Origin: an uncultured Pelagimonas sp.
GTDB taxonomy: Bacteria > Pseudomonadota > Alphaproteobacteria > Rhodobacterales > Rhodobacteraceae
DNA length: 56,104 nt
NCBI GenBank assembly: GCA_947499735.1
Contig: CANMPP010000008.1
Location: 1-56,104 of the forward strand
Direction: 5' to 3'
Below the pieces are notes generated by a model. That model had not been told where the DNA came from. It worked only from the letters and a program-made list of their open reading frames with translations, and did no database searches. The stretch's first letter is position 1; each line of letters starts with the position of its first letter. Below are positions 26,466 to 36,700 of this stretch, in pieces. The position numbers were made by a program, and so were the translations under genes.

Positions 26466-28034
26466 ATGCGAAGAATAACTTTAGTATCAGCACTTATGGC
26501 AGGGACCGCGCTAAGCGGTCCAGCCTTCGCCGACGGTCACGCACATAAGATCGTTGACGAACCTCTGGAACTAACGATCCAGATGAACCACGCACGCTAC
26601 CCAACTTATAAAGAAGATTGGCCTGTTGAGCAGGTTGCGCGCGAGATGACAGGTATTCACCTGATTGACCAAACAGTGGGTGCCAACACACGTACCGACG
26701 AAAACACAGGTAAGACAGAAGCTCTGAACCTGATGCTTGCAACAGGTGAAATCCCTGACATCGTTGGCTCCAGCCGTCTGAAGGACTTTGTCAACCAGTA
26801 CGGTCCAGAAGGTGCATTCATCGGTCTGAACGATCTGATCGAAGAGCACGCGCCAAACCTGAAAGCTTATTTCGACGCACGTCCCGAAATCCGCTCTGCG
26901 ATTTCAGCTGCAAACGGCGAAATGTACTACATTCCATATCTGCCAGATGGCAAATACGGTCGTGCATATTTCATCCGGACTGACTGGTTGAATGCTTTGG
27001 GTCTGGAAACACCAGAAACTGTTGAAGAACTGGAAGAAGTTCTGCTCGCATTCCGTGATGGCGATCCGAACGGCAACGGCCTGAAGGACGAAGTACCTTA
27101 CTTCGCACGTCAATGGCCAGAGCTGATCCGTCTGGTCACTCTGTGGGACGGTCGTTCCTCTGGTTCCGACACGTCACATGACTTCTACGTTGATGAAGGC
27201 ATGGTGAAGCACCCATACGCTCAGGAAGGTTACCGTGATGGTATCTCTAACCTGGCACGTTGGTATGCTGAAGGTCTGGTTGACGCCGAAGTATTCACAC
27301 GCGGTTCTTCTGCACGTGAATATCTTCTGTCCGAAAACCTCGGCGGTATGACACACGATTGGTTCGCATCCACAGCGGGTTACAACGATTCACTGGCGGA
27401 TAAAGTGAACGGCTTTGAATTCAAAGCAATGGCACCGCCAGCATCCGTGTCCGGCGTTCGTATGGAAGAGCACCGTCGTATTCCGATCAAGCCAGATGGC
27501 TGGGCGATCGGTTATACAAACGAGCATCCTGTTGAAACCATCAAGTATTTCGACTTCTGGTTCTCCGAAGAAGGCCGTCGTTTGGCGAACTTTGGTGTTG
27601 AAGGCCTGACATACAACATGGTTGATGGCGAACCTATCTTCACAGAAGAGTTCCTGACAAACGGCAAGCCGGTGAACAACCAGCTGTACGAAATCGGATC
27701 TCAGCTGCAGGCGCGCGGTTACTTCCAAGACTACAACTACGAAAAGCAGTGGTCCAACAAGCACGCGCTTGAAGGTATCGCCCTTTATGACGAAGGCGAC
27801 TACCTGATCGACCAGTTCCTCGGCGTTGCATTCAACGAAAAGGAACAAAAGGTTTATGACCGTTACTGGCCAGCGATCCGTGACTACATGCTGGAGCGTC
27901 AGCAGGGTTGGATCTTGGGCAATGGCGACGTCATGACCGACTGGGATGCATATGCAGCGACTCTGGACAAAATGGGTTACCAAGACGTTCTGGAAGTCAT
28001 GAACTCTGCGTATACACGCCAGTACAACAACTAA
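26466..28034 (+). CDS. algQ: Alginate-oligosaccharide-binding protein of the ABC importer (AlgQ-like)
   Basis: Start at the ATG at 26466 (MRRITLVSALMAGTALSGPAFA), preceded by GGGAGG; the TTG at 26439 lies before the Shine-Dalgarno. The 522-residue periplasmic protein has a cleavable signal peptide and no lipobox. It matches Sphingomonas A1 AlgQ2 as I remember it along its whole length, including the calcium-binding loop DPNGNGLKDE (about 199-208), GRSSGSD, HDFYVDEGMVKHP, NLGGMTHDWFAST and KPDGWAIGYTNEHPVETIKYF. It would hand alginate oligosaccharides to AlgM1/M2. A strong terminator follows at 28048, so it is probably made in excess over the downstream enzymes. A paralogue at 13590-15140 is linked to a chemoreceptor. 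Confidence 0.9.
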   Translation: MRRITLVSALMAGTALSGPAFADGHAHKIVDEPLELTIQMNHARYPTYKEDWPVEQVAREMTGIHLIDQTVGANTRTDENTGKTEALNLMLATGEIPDIVGSSRLKDFVNQYGPEGAFIGLNDLIEEHAPNLKAYFDARPEIRSAISAANGEMYYIPYLPDGKYGRAYFIRTDWLNALGLETPETVEELEEVLLAFRDGDPNGNGLKDEVPYFARQWPELIRLVTLWDGRSSGSDTSHDFYVDEGMVKHPYAQEGYRDGISNLARWYAEGLVDAEVFTRGSSAREYLLSENLGGMTHDWFASTAGYNDSLADKVNGFEFKAMAPPASVSGVRMEEHRRIPIKPDGWAIGYTNEHPVETIKYFDFWFSEEGRRLANFGVEGLTYNMVDGEPIFTEEFLTNGKPVNNQLYEIGSQLQARGYFQDYNYEKQWSNKHALEGIALYDEGDYLIDQFLGVAFNEKEQKVYDRYWPAIRDYMLERQQGWILGNGDVMTDWDAYAATLDKMGYQDVLEVMNSAYTRQYNN

Positions 28035-28047
28035 TCTAAACACCATG

Positions 28048-28090
28048 GCAGGCGCGGTTTTCGGCTGCGCCTGCTTTTCCCTTTTTTTTC
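28048..28090 (+). terminator. Terminator/attenuator between the binding-protein and lyase genes
   Basis: An 8-bp stem GCAGGCGC / GCGCCTGC (28048-28055, 28067-28074) is followed by TTTTCCCTTTTTTTT. It should end most transcripts after the binding protein; partial readthrough, or a promoter within 28075-28115, would express the lyase. Confidence 0.8.
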
Positions 28091-28115
28091 GACGATCTAA
28101 AGCGAGATACAAAAA

Positions 28116-30443
28116 ATGCCCGCCGCCACTCTTCCTGCGCTGGACGAACCACGCGCTGGCCGCCTAACCATCGATTACGCGCCGACTGCCGGTGAAACTT
28201 GCGTTGAGAACCCTCCGCGTTTCACATGGCTACCTGAAATTGAAGAGACGGCACTATATGTTCTTCGCATTTCTTCGGACAACACATACCCCAAAGCGAA
28301 AACGCTGTCTTATGACCGTCTGGGCCTGAATTTCTTCACACCAGATAAGGCACTTGAGCCGGGCACATATTACTGGTCCTACGCAGTTTGTGATCCAGAA
28401 ACCGGTAGCCCGACATCAGAATGGAGTAGCTCGCGCAGCTTCATCATCGAAGAAGGCTGCCCAGAAAGCCCTCTCGCATCCCGTAAAGATCGCTATGCAT
28501 CTGCAAACATGGCGCATCCACGCCTGTTCCTGAACCCGGATGAACTGAAAGAGTTCAAAAAGGCGGTTAAGGCAGATCCCGATCATTGCACATGGTCCAA
28601 TTTCTACGAAAAATCTGTTGAGCCTTGGTTTGGTAAAGAGGTTCTGCCAGAGCCTGTCGGTTATGAAAACCACAAGCGGACAGCCCCAGTTTGGCGTGCA
28701 ACTTATATCGAACTGCAAGAGCGTTGGTATGCAACACGCCATCTGGCGATTGGCGGTAAGGTTACTGACAATCAAAAGATGCTGGATGAGGCCAAAGCCC
28801 TGTTGCTGGCACAAGCGGAATGGGAGCCTATGGGCGTCACATCCCGTGCTTATACAGATGAATGGGCCTATCGCGTCTGTAACTCTCTGTCATGGGGCTA
28901 TACATGGCTGCACGATCAGATGACAGAAGAAGAGCGCGCGAAAGTACGGGCCTCTTTGCTAGAGCGTACACGCGACATCGCAGAGCATGCGATTGAGAAC
29001 GCGAAAATCCACCTATTCCCATATGATTCACACGCTGTCCGTTCAGTGTCTTTGACGCTGGTTCCGGCCTGTATCGCCCTATTGGGTGAAACAGAGGAAG
29101 ACGAAGCGCGTGCATGGCTGGATTACTGCATCGAATTCCTGTTCACCGTATATTCCCCTTGGGGTGACGCGGATGGTGGTTGGGCCGAGGGTACCAACTA
29201 CTGGATGATGGGCATGGCCTATCTGATCGACGCTGCCAACCAGCTGAAGCAATATACAGGTCTCGACCTTTATACGCGTCCGTTCTTTAAGAACACAGGT
29301 GACTTCCCGCTCTATTGTAAAGCGCCAAACACACGTCGTGCCACATTCGGCGATGACTCCACTCAGGGCGACCTGCCTTGCGTGAAAACCGGCTACAACA
29401 CACGCCAATATGCGGGTGTGACTGGCAATGGTGCTTATCAGTGGTATTACGAAGAACTGAAACGCGTGAACCCAGGCACAGAAGGTGCGTTCTATAACTG
29501 GGGTTGGTGGGACTTTAACTTTGATGACGTGGCATATCTTGCACACAACCCAGTCATCGATGCGACACCACCAGAAAGCGGCATGCGCCACTTTAAAGGC
29601 ATCGGTTGGGTTGGTATCCAGCACGCGTTGGGCAATGAAGACGAACACATCCAGTTCGTATTCAAATCCTCACGCTTTGGCTCTATCAGCCACAGCCATG
29701 GCGACCAAAACGCCTTTTGTATGGCGGCATACGGCGAAGACATGGCGATCCAATCTGGTCACTATGTTGCCTTTAACTCGTCCATGCACCGTCAATGGCG
29801 CCGTCAGACACGGTCCAAGAACGCGATCCTGATCAACGGTAAGGGCCAATATGCTGACCGCGATAAGGTCAAAGCAATGGGAGCCACAGGTAAGATCCTG
29901 GCAGCTGAAGAGCGCGAAGATCATATCTACATCAAAGGCGATGCAACCGCCGCGTATCAAAGCACGTCACCCGAGGTGACATTGGCCGAGCGCGAGATCT
30001 ATTTCGTGCAAAACAGCTACTTCGTCATCATCGATTCCGTTGATGCTAGCGAACCAGTCACACTGGAATGGTTGCTGCACGCAAATGACAAATTTGATCT
30101 GGGCGCGACATCGTTCCGCTATACGGGCGAAAAAGCTGGCTTCTACGGTCAGGTTGTTTGGTCCGAAAGCGGCAAGCCAGAAATGACGCAAAAGACCGAG
30201 TTTACGGATGTTGATCCATCCGAAATCGAAGGCCTGCCTGTCAGCACATTCCTGACTGCAAAATACCCTGCATCCAAACGTCACCGGATCGCTACATTGC
30301 TGGTTCCTTACAAAAAGGACAAGCCAAAGCGCATCTTCAACTTCATGGATGACCAAGGCTATGACGCCGATCTTTACTTCACCGATCAGGACGAAAAAAC
30401 GTTCAAAATCGTGATGAAGAAACTGGCGGCTACAGGAATCTAA
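28116..30443 (+). CDS. Cytoplasmic exolytic alginate lyase, PL15 family (Atu3025-like)
   Basis: A 775-residue protein without signal peptide, nearly the same length as Agrobacterium Atu3025 (776), the PL15 prototype. The plan matches: an N-terminal beta-sandwich (about 15-115, ENPPRFTWLP), an alpha/alpha toroid (about 140-440, with WAYRVCNSLSWGYTWLHDQM) and C-terminal heparinase II/III-type beta-sheets (about 480-770). Candidate active-site residues are His-306 (YDSHAVR), Tyr-362 (EGTNYWMMG) and His-526/528 (SHSHGDQNAF). It would cleave imported alginate oligosaccharides from the end to unsaturated monouronate, which opens to DEH. PL15 also includes other oligo-uronide lyases, but the AlgQ-type importer supports alginate. 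Shine-Dalgarno is weak. Confidence 0.85.
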   Translation: MPAATLPALDEPRAGRLTIDYAPTAGETCVENPPRFTWLPEIEETALYVLRISSDNTYPKAKTLSYDRLGLNFFTPDKALEPGTYYWSYAVCDPETGSPTSEWSSSRSFIIEEGCPESPLASRKDRYASANMAHPRLFLNPDELKEFKKAVKADPDHCTWSNFYEKSVEPWFGKEVLPEPVGYENHKRTAPVWRATYIELQERWYATRHLAIGGKVTDNQKMLDEAKALLLAQAEWEPMGVTSRAYTDEWAYRVCNSLSWGYTWLHDQMTEEERAKVRASLLERTRDIAEHAIENAKIHLFPYDSHAVRSVSLTLVPACIALLGETEEDEARAWLDYCIEFLFTVYSPWGDADGGWAEGTNYWMMGMAYLIDAANQLKQYTGLDLYTRPFFKNTGDFPLYCKAPNTRRATFGDDSTQGDLPCVKTGYNTRQYAGVTGNGAYQWYYEELKRVNPGTEGAFYNWGWWDFNFDDVAYLAHNPVIDATPPESGMRHFKGIGWVGIQHALGNEDEHIQFVFKSSRFGSISHSHGDQNAFCMAAYGEDMAIQSGHYVAFNSSMHRQWRRQTRSKNAILINGKGQYADRDKVKAMGATGKILAAEEREDHIYIKGDATAAYQSTSPEVTLAEREIYFVQNSYFVIIDSVDASEPVTLEWLLHANDKFDLGATSFRYTGEKAGFYGQVVWSESGKPEMTQKTEFTDVDPSEIEGLPVSTFLTAKYPASKRHRIATLLVPYKKDKPKRIFNFMDDQGYDADLYFTDQDEKTFKIVMKKLAATGI

Positions 30444-30461
30444 TAGGGTTCTAAGAAAAAA

Positions 30462-30525
30462 GGAACGCGGGTTTTATTTTCCGCGTTTCCATTTCCATAT
30501 GACCCCTGCTAGGAGCTAGCCGGGG
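30462..30525 (+). terminator. Two hairpins between the lyase and SDR genes
   Basis: The first stem pairs GGAACGCGG (30462-30470) with CCGCGTTTCC (30481-30490) with a one-base bulge around a T-rich loop. The second pairs CCCCTGCTAG (30503-30512) with CTAGCCGGGG (30516-30525) with one mismatch. No T-run follows either, so RNA processing or attenuation fits better than full termination. Confidence 0.45.
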
Positions 30526-30559
30526 AGAACATTTTGAAAGACTTCGGGAAGGAAGACTT

Positions 30560-31303
30560 ATGAAACTCAAGGGACAAACAGCTATCGTTACAGGTGGCGG
30601 ACGTGACATCGGCGCAGCGGCTGCAAAAGCTCTGGCTGCTGAAGGCGCAAACGTTGTCATCAACTACTTCTCCTCCTCTGCGGGCGCAGAAGCTGTTGTT
30701 GCAGACATCACTGCAGCTGGCGGTCAAGCGATTGCAGTTCAGGGCGACCTGAACGATCCAGCACAGGTTAAAGGCCTGGTTGACGCAGCGGTTGAAAAGT
30801 TCGGTGGCCTGAACATTCTGGTCAACAACTCTGGCGGTCTGGTTGGTCGTGTTTCCATCAAAGAGATGACTCTTGAGCACTGGAACACTGTTATGGACCT
30901 GAACCTGACATCCACATTCCTGATGATCAACGAGAGCCTGAAGCACATCGAAAAAGGCGCAATCGTCAACCTGGCATCCCAAGCTGGTCGTGACGGCGGT
31001 GGCCCAGGTGCGGCGGCTTATGCTGCGTCCAAAGGTGCTGTTATGACGCTGACACGCGGTCTGGCCAAAGAACTGGGCCCAGATATCCGTGTGAACGCGA
31101 TCTGCCCAGGTATGATCGACACAGATTTCCACAACACATTCACCAAAAGCGAAGTTCGCAAGAACGTTGCAGCAGGTACACCACTGAAGCGTGAAGGTCT
31201 GCCAGTAGATATCGCGAACCTGGTTGTGTTCTTGGCGTCTGACGATTCTGCCTTCATCACAGGCACAAATGTCGACATCAACGGCGGCACGCTGTTCAGC
31301 TAA
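30560..31303 (+). CDS. SDR-family oxidoreductase, probable DEH reductase
   Basis: A 247-residue classical short-chain dehydrogenase/reductase with AAGGAAG upstream of its ATG. The nucleotide motif is TGGGRDIGAAAA (about residues 11-22), followed by LVNNSGG and the catalytic YAASK. The C-terminus has the usual VVFLASDDSAFITGTNVDINGG. In Sphingomonas A1, FabG-like SDR enzymes reduce DEH, the open-chain product of exolytic alginate lyase, to KDG with NAD(P)H. Its place between the PL15 lyase and the KdgF-like cupin supports the same role here. Sequence alone would also allow a 3-oxoacyl-ACP reductase or another sugar dehydrogenase. Confidence 0.82.
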   Translation: MKLKGQTAIVTGGGRDIGAAAAKALAAEGANVVINYFSSSAGAEAVVADITAAGGQAIAVQGDLNDPAQVKGLVDAAVEKFGGLNILVNNSGGLVGRVSIKEMTLEHWNTVMDLNLTSTFLMINESLKHIEKGAIVNLASQAGRDGGGPGAAAYAASKGAVMTLTRGLAKELGPDIRVNAICPGMIDTDFHNTFTKSEVRKNVAAGTPLKREGLPVDIANLVVFLASDDSAFITGTNVDINGGTLFS

Positions 31304-31314
31304 GGCGCAATAGG

Positions 31315-31626
31315 ATGGCTTCGTTCCCTCGTATTGACGCTGGCAATGATGTGACAAGACAGGTTCTGTCTGAAAGTCCTGATTTGATGGTCGTCGAGTT
31401 CCGATTTGAAAAGGTCGGAGCAGAGGGAACGATGCACAGCCATCCGCATGTGCAATCGACCTATGTTAAAAGCGGTAAATATCGCTTTTTTCTTTCTGAC
31501 AAAGTCATAGAAATTGGACCGGGCGACAGTTTTATCATCCCCTCCAATGTAGAACACGGCTGCCTCTGCCTAGAGCCCGGTGTCCTAATCGACAGCTTCA
31601 CCCCACGCCGCGACGATTTTTTGTAA
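31315..31626 (+). CDS. kdgF: KdgF-like cupin (unsaturated uronate linearisation)
   Basis: A 103-residue single cupin domain, 11 bases after the SDR gene. The metal motif HSHPHVQ (His-41, His-43, Gln-47) with His-81 in IPSNVEHG, and the short length, match KdgF. KdgF proteins convert the cyclic 4,5-unsaturated monouronates released by pectin or alginate lyases to the linear keto form, feeding DEH/DKI reductases. The context (exolyase, then reductase, then this gene) fits exactly. It is the last gene of the operon; I see no clear terminator after it. Confidence 0.8.
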   Translation: MASFPRIDAGNDVTRQVLSESPDLMVVEFRFEKVGAEGTMHSHPHVQSTYVKSGKYRFFLSDKVIEIGPGDSFIIPSNVEHGCLCLEPGVLIDSFTPRRDDFL

Positions 31627-32613
31627 TCCAACGGCAACATAATCGATCCTCCAATATATTGTGAGTGTTCGAAATACGTAACGCGTGATGCAATCATCAT
31701 CTCTATGAATGATATATATTCCACTGAACCCGATTTTATCGCTAAAATTACGATCCTTACAGCCGACAAAGGCAGTAGGCTCAATCCTCCAGACAATTTT
31801 ATCCGTTAGGAGTAAGCGTAGTATACAGTGCCCGAAACGCCACTTTCAATGTTTTCCAACCAGTTTACGATTATCAAGTAAGCGCTCGTAGATCGCTCTT
31901 TGACATCGTTACTCGCTCCCTGATCTAGGCATATTGCAACTCGTATGCCGGAGTCATTCCAGGTACAAAACAGCCGTTCCGGTTGTATGCAATAAGGTCT
32001 TCTGCCATTCTTCAGCTGTTCTTATGGTTTGTCGGAACCTACTCATACCGCAAGCTTTAAGAACGGCTCGCGACTAGCTTTCTAAATGATCGCATCTTTG
32101 ATGCATGAAACCCGTGCTAACGCAAAGGCTTTGGGTCGTTGTGTGTGCAATATTGTCTGTTGGACACCTGCCGAAATTCGGCGCAGAAGACCTGAACGCT
32201 TTGCGCAACGGAACGGGCCCGATTATAACGGATCTTAAACAGTTATTGGAACAGCACATAACTCAATTGTCCGAACGCGAAGACATTGTTCGTATAGCCG
32301 GTAAGATGCTGTGATAAAATACAAAAACAGTGAAGACTTAGCGATCGGCACAGCGTTGGTCCTTGTTTGATAGGGGCAAGTTGATGCATCGCAGCCTTTG
32401 CTTCCGATGAGTGGTGGGGTTAATGGTCAGCTATCGCGTCATGTCTGGATCTGCGCAACACTTTGCCAATCGATGCAACCATTTTGTAAATTTCACGATT
32501 TATTGATCGAACGAAACCGACGGTTAACGCGCTGTGCGCCGTATCACCACCTGAAAATGAAATTTTATAAAATGACCCCGATACAAGAACAGCGGTTATC
32601 GAAAGACTAAATC
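31627..32613. other. Long intergenic region, mostly decayed sequence
   Basis: No intact gene is convincing in these 987 bases. Short open frames on both strands have unnatural composition. The part from about 31965 to 32314 reads as fragments of a MerR-type regulator (separate entry). The last 300 bases should hold the promoter of the second RND operon; nothing specific was seen at 31627-31960. Confidence 0.6.
31965..32314 (+). pseudogene. Decayed MerR-family regulator (tentative)
   Basis: Fragments in different frames line up in MerR order. AVPV (near 31970) and GLLP (near 31997) resemble the winged helix-turn-helix. RANAKALG followed by WTPAEIRR (32113-32190) resembles the 'ALGFTLAEIR' region. 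The frame ending at 32314 then gives ALRNGTGP and LKQLLEQHITQLSERE, like the C-terminal dimerisation helix. Stops and at least two frameshifts separate them, so no functional protein is expected. It may have been the regulator of the RND operon immediately downstream. The similarity is pattern-based and weak. Confidence 0.4.
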
Positions 32614-33744
32614 ATGAAAAAACTCGTCTATGTTGTCGTGTCGCTCGCTATCCTTGCGGGTGCTTATGTCTGGTCATTCGGTGTTCCCGGCATGTCGCCG
32701 TCCGAAACAGTCGAAACGACGCAGGCACCTGGGGGGCCAGGTGGACCGGGCGGCCCACGTGGTGGAGGCGGTGCAACGACCGTGGTGTTAGCACCGCTTG
32801 ATATGCGACCCTACGAAGATGTCTTCCGCGCAGTCGGTGGTTCGGAAGCGATCAAAAGTGCCATCGTAACCTCGGATGTGTCTGGTCGAATCGTTGAAAT
32901 CAACTTGCCGTCGAACGAACAGGTGTCGCAGGGTGATATTTTGATCCAGCTTGATGCGCGGGCTGCGCAGCTTTCGCTTGAGACCGCACAGAGTGAGCTA
33001 GAGCAGGCTTCAGACACGGTGGTCCGCTATGAGCTTTTACAGCAATCCGGCAATACCACTGTATCAAATGTAACAATGTCAGACGCCAAAGTTGCGTTGC
33101 GTCTTGCAGAAGCCAACGTTGCACAGGCTGAACTTGCTTTGGAAGACCTCACCATTCGGGCACCGATTTCGGGTCGACTTGGCCTAAGTGACGTCAACGT
33201 TGGGGACTTTCTCAGCGCCAATAGCGAGATTGTCACAATCGACAATTCAAGCGCATTGCTGGTGGAATTCGAACTGCCGGAACGGTCTGTCGGGTTCTTG
33301 TCGCTTGGTCGCGAAGTGTCACTGGGGACACCATCTTTGACAGGGCATTTTTTCGAGGGCGAGATCACTTCATATGATAGTCGAATTGACGCGGTGACCC
33401 GCACTGTGACGGTCAAGGCACGGGTGGAAAACCCTGATGAAACACTTTGGCCGGGCATGACATTTACCGCGCGCCTCACCACCCTGAGCGATCCACTTTT
33501 GGTTGTTCCAGCCACGGCGATCACATGGTCACGGGACGGGGCCAGTATCTGGTTTGCAGATGAGGGCAAAGCAAAAAGCACACCTGCAACGATCCTGTTT
33601 CGACGCAATGATTCTGTCTGGCTGGATGTTGATTTGCCACTCGACACTATGATCATCACCGAAGGAGCGCATAAATTGCGCGCAGGCACCGCGATCACCG
33701 ATGCGAACGCACAACCACAACAAAATGCTCGGGTGTCGAAATGA
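32614..33744 (+). CDS. RND periplasmic adaptor (membrane fusion protein)
   Basis: A 376-residue HlyD/AcrA-family adaptor with an N-terminal membrane anchor or signal (KKLVYVVVSLAILAGAYVW). A Gly/Pro-rich linker (about 40-53) precedes the split lipoyl domain (IVEINLPSNEQVSQGDILIQL and LTIRAPISGRLGL) and a coiled-coil hairpin (about 110-165). The beta-barrel and C-terminal domain follow (VVPATAITWSRDG). It belongs to the MdtA/MexH-like branch that pairs with HAE1 permeases. The permease gene overlaps its stop (ATGA). There is no good Shine-Dalgarno before its ATG. No TolC gene is adjacent. Confidence 0.92.
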   Translation: MKKLVYVVVSLAILAGAYVWSFGVPGMSPSETVETTQAPGGPGGPGGPRGGGGATTVVLAPLDMRPYEDVFRAVGGSEAIKSAIVTSDVSGRIVEINLPSNEQVSQGDILIQLDARAAQLSLETAQSELEQASDTVVRYELLQQSGNTTVSNVTMSDAKVALRLAEANVAQAELALEDLTIRAPISGRLGLSDVNVGDFLSANSEIVTIDNSSALLVEFELPERSVGFLSLGREVSLGTPSLTGHFFEGEITSYDSRIDAVTRTVTVKARVENPDETLWPGMTFTARLTTLSDPLLVVPATAITWSRDGASIWFADEGKAKSTPATILFRRNDSVWLDVDLPLDTMIITEGAHKLRAGTAITDANAQPQQNARVSK

Positions 33745-36700
33745 GCACGCCAACCATTCAACGCGCGGCCGCTGGTCTGGCCGATCTGTTCGTCGCACGG
33801 CCCATTTTCGGCTTTGTCATTAATCTATTGATCCTGATTGCCGGTCTGGCGGCCTTATCCTCTGTGGATGTTCGTGAAATGCCGGATGTCGATCAACCAG
33901 TGCTGTCTGTCCGTACAAGTTACGAAGGTGCGACACCGGCCACCGTCGATCAGGAAATAACCCAAGTCCTGGAAGATGCCCTGAGCGCATTGGAAGGGCT
34001 GTCTTATATGGAATCCAGCTCGACCACGGGTTCAAGTAACATCACCATCGATCTGTCATCTGACACCGACATTGATGTTGCGGCGAACGAAGCCCGCGAA
34101 ATTGTGTCTGCAACAGTGCGTAGTCTGCCAGGTGATTTGGATGATGATCCGACAGTTTCAAAATCCGATAGTAACGCGGATGCTATCATGCGATTGGCGG
34201 TTTTGGGCGATGCCACTTTGGCAGAACTGACGGCTTTGGCGGAAGGGCCGATCTACAACCGGCTTTCCTTGATCGACGGCATCGCCGAGGTCACAACCCG
34301 CGGAGATCGCTCTGATGAATTCCGGGTGACACTTGATGAACGTCTTTTACTCAGCCGCGGTTTGACCGTGTTTGACGTCACCTCGGCTCTCTCGAATCTA
34401 CGCGATGACACGCCATTGGGGTCGCTTGAAACCGCTGCGCAAACGATTGCCCTGCAAGTGGGCAATGCCGATGTCACTGTCGACAGCATCGGCCAAATCC
34501 TCATCGGGCCAGATACGCGGATTGCAGATGTCGCATTGGTACAGCTGCTGCCCGAAGATACAGACGTGGCCACGCGCGTGAATGGCCAAACGGCCATCGG
34601 ATTGGATATCACGCGCCAATCAGAGGGCAATACTCTTGAAATCTCACGGGCTGTGAACGCGGCTGTTGAAGAACTGCGCGCAGATCTTCCGGAAGGCGTC
34701 GAACTGATCATTACAACAGATGATGGTATCTTTATCGAAGGTGCTTTGAACGAAGTTGTGACATCCATTGGCTTGGCCACTGGCATCGTGATCCTTGTGA
34801 TCTTTACGTTTTTGCGATCAATTCGCGCAACGCTCATCCCTGCGATTACAATTCCGGTTGCTTTGGTCGGAACCATTGCAGCGATTTGGTTGACAGGTTT
34901 TTCGGTCAATACAATCAGCCTTCTGGCTTTGGTCTTGGCGACGGGGATGGTTGTGGATGACGCCATCGTTGTGGTGGAAAACATCGTGCGTAAACGCAAA
35001 GAGGGCATGGGCGCCTTTGCTGCGGCAGCTTCAGGCACTAACGAGGTTTTCTTTGCAGTTATTTCAACAACAGCAACTTTGGCGGCCGTGTTTATCCCGA
35101 TTTCGTTTCTTCCGGGACAGGCTGGTGGCGTCTTTAGCGAATTCGGATTCGTTCTGGCCTTTGCTGTGACCTTGTCTTCAATGGCTGCACTCACTTTGGC
35201 CCCTGTTTTGGCCGCACTTCTTGATCCGGGAAAAGAAACTACCACACAGAAGGGCACACCAAAAGCGCCCGGCCGCCTGTCGCGTGGATTTGACTGGGTC
35301 ATGGATCATGCCATCCGCATGCCTTTGCTTGTCCTGGCTGTTGCGATTGGGTTTGGGATGATTGCATTGGGTGCAGCAGGCACGTTGACATCGACAATTA
35401 CGCCCACTGAAGATCGTGGCGTATTCTTAATCCAAGCACGCGGCGCATCCGATACAACATCTGACTATTTGGATTCCCAGGTTGCACAAATCGAAGAAAT
35501 CCTTGCTCCCTATCGCGAGAGCGGTCAGGTTAGTGCTGTTCAAAGCATCATCGGCATTGGTGGCGGCACAAATGCGTTTATCGTGGTGCGTCTGCCGGAC
35601 TGGTCCGAACGTGACTGGACACAACAGTCGCTGATGGCACCAATCAACAGTCAGCTTTCGGCTGTGCCTGGTGTACGTGTCTTTGCGATTTCGCCTAACA
35701 GTCTCAATATTCGCGGCGGGGGCAGTGGGCTGACCTTTGCGGTCAGCGGAGCTAATGTGGACGAGATCACAGACGCCGCGAGCAACCTTGTGGCTGCTAT
35801 GGCGCAGGACGAGACTTTTTCGAATCCACAGATCTCGGGGGACAGCGTTCTGGCGCAGTACCAAATCACCGTGGATCAGGAAATGGCAGGCCTCTTTGGA
35901 TTAAACCAAGCAGACATCACAAGTACAATAAGCGCTTTGACACAGGGCACTGTTGCAGTGACTGTTTTCGTGAATGATACAGAGACTGACGTGAACGTGG
36001 TTCCTGGTGGGCCACCGATCAACGACCCTAGCGACCTTGAGGCAATCCAGATCCGTTTGCCAGCGGGCGAATATATACCGTTATCATCCACGGCAACCTT
36101 AGTGTCGGACATCAGCCAATCGTCAATCGAACGCCAAGGCGGCACTTTGGCTGTATCAGTTCAGGCAAACCTTCCTGATGGTGTGGAGCTTGGCGATGCA
36201 ATGGCACGTGTTACCGAACTGGCGGAGGAGATCCTGCCTGAAGGAATGGGGATCGTGCTAACCGGCGAAGCCGCGACACTGGGTGAAAGCCAATCTGGCA
36301 TGTATCTTGTGTTCGGGGTAGCCGGCCTTGTTGTGTTTCTTGTTCTTGCAGCACAGTTCGAAAGCATTGCCAGTGCAGTTGTCATTATGTTGACGGTTCC
36401 CTTCGGCATCGCGGCAGCCTTCCTTGCGATCTCGCTCACGGGCGGGTCTTTGAACTATTACAGCCAGATCGGGTTGGTTTTGTTGATTGGGGTTATGGCC
36501 AAGAATGGCATTTTGATTGTTGAATTCGCCAATCAACTTCGTGAGGCCGGACAGGACATTGATAGCGCCATTCGTGACGCGCTGCGACTGCGAATCCGAC
36601 CAGTGATGATGACCATGGTGTCGACAGTATTTGGTGGGCTACCACTGGTGTTGTCGACGGGTGCAGGTGCCGAAGCACGCATTGCCGTTGGTTGGGTCAT

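Noticed and set aside
32105-32314. Intact 69-residue gene
   Set aside because: No ribosome binding site, and its two halves make more sense as pieces of a frameshifted MerR-like gene.
32398-32610. 70-residue open frame directly before the second RND adaptor
   Set aside because: Cys/His/Arg-rich random-looking composition and no Shine-Dalgarno; more likely promoter sequence.
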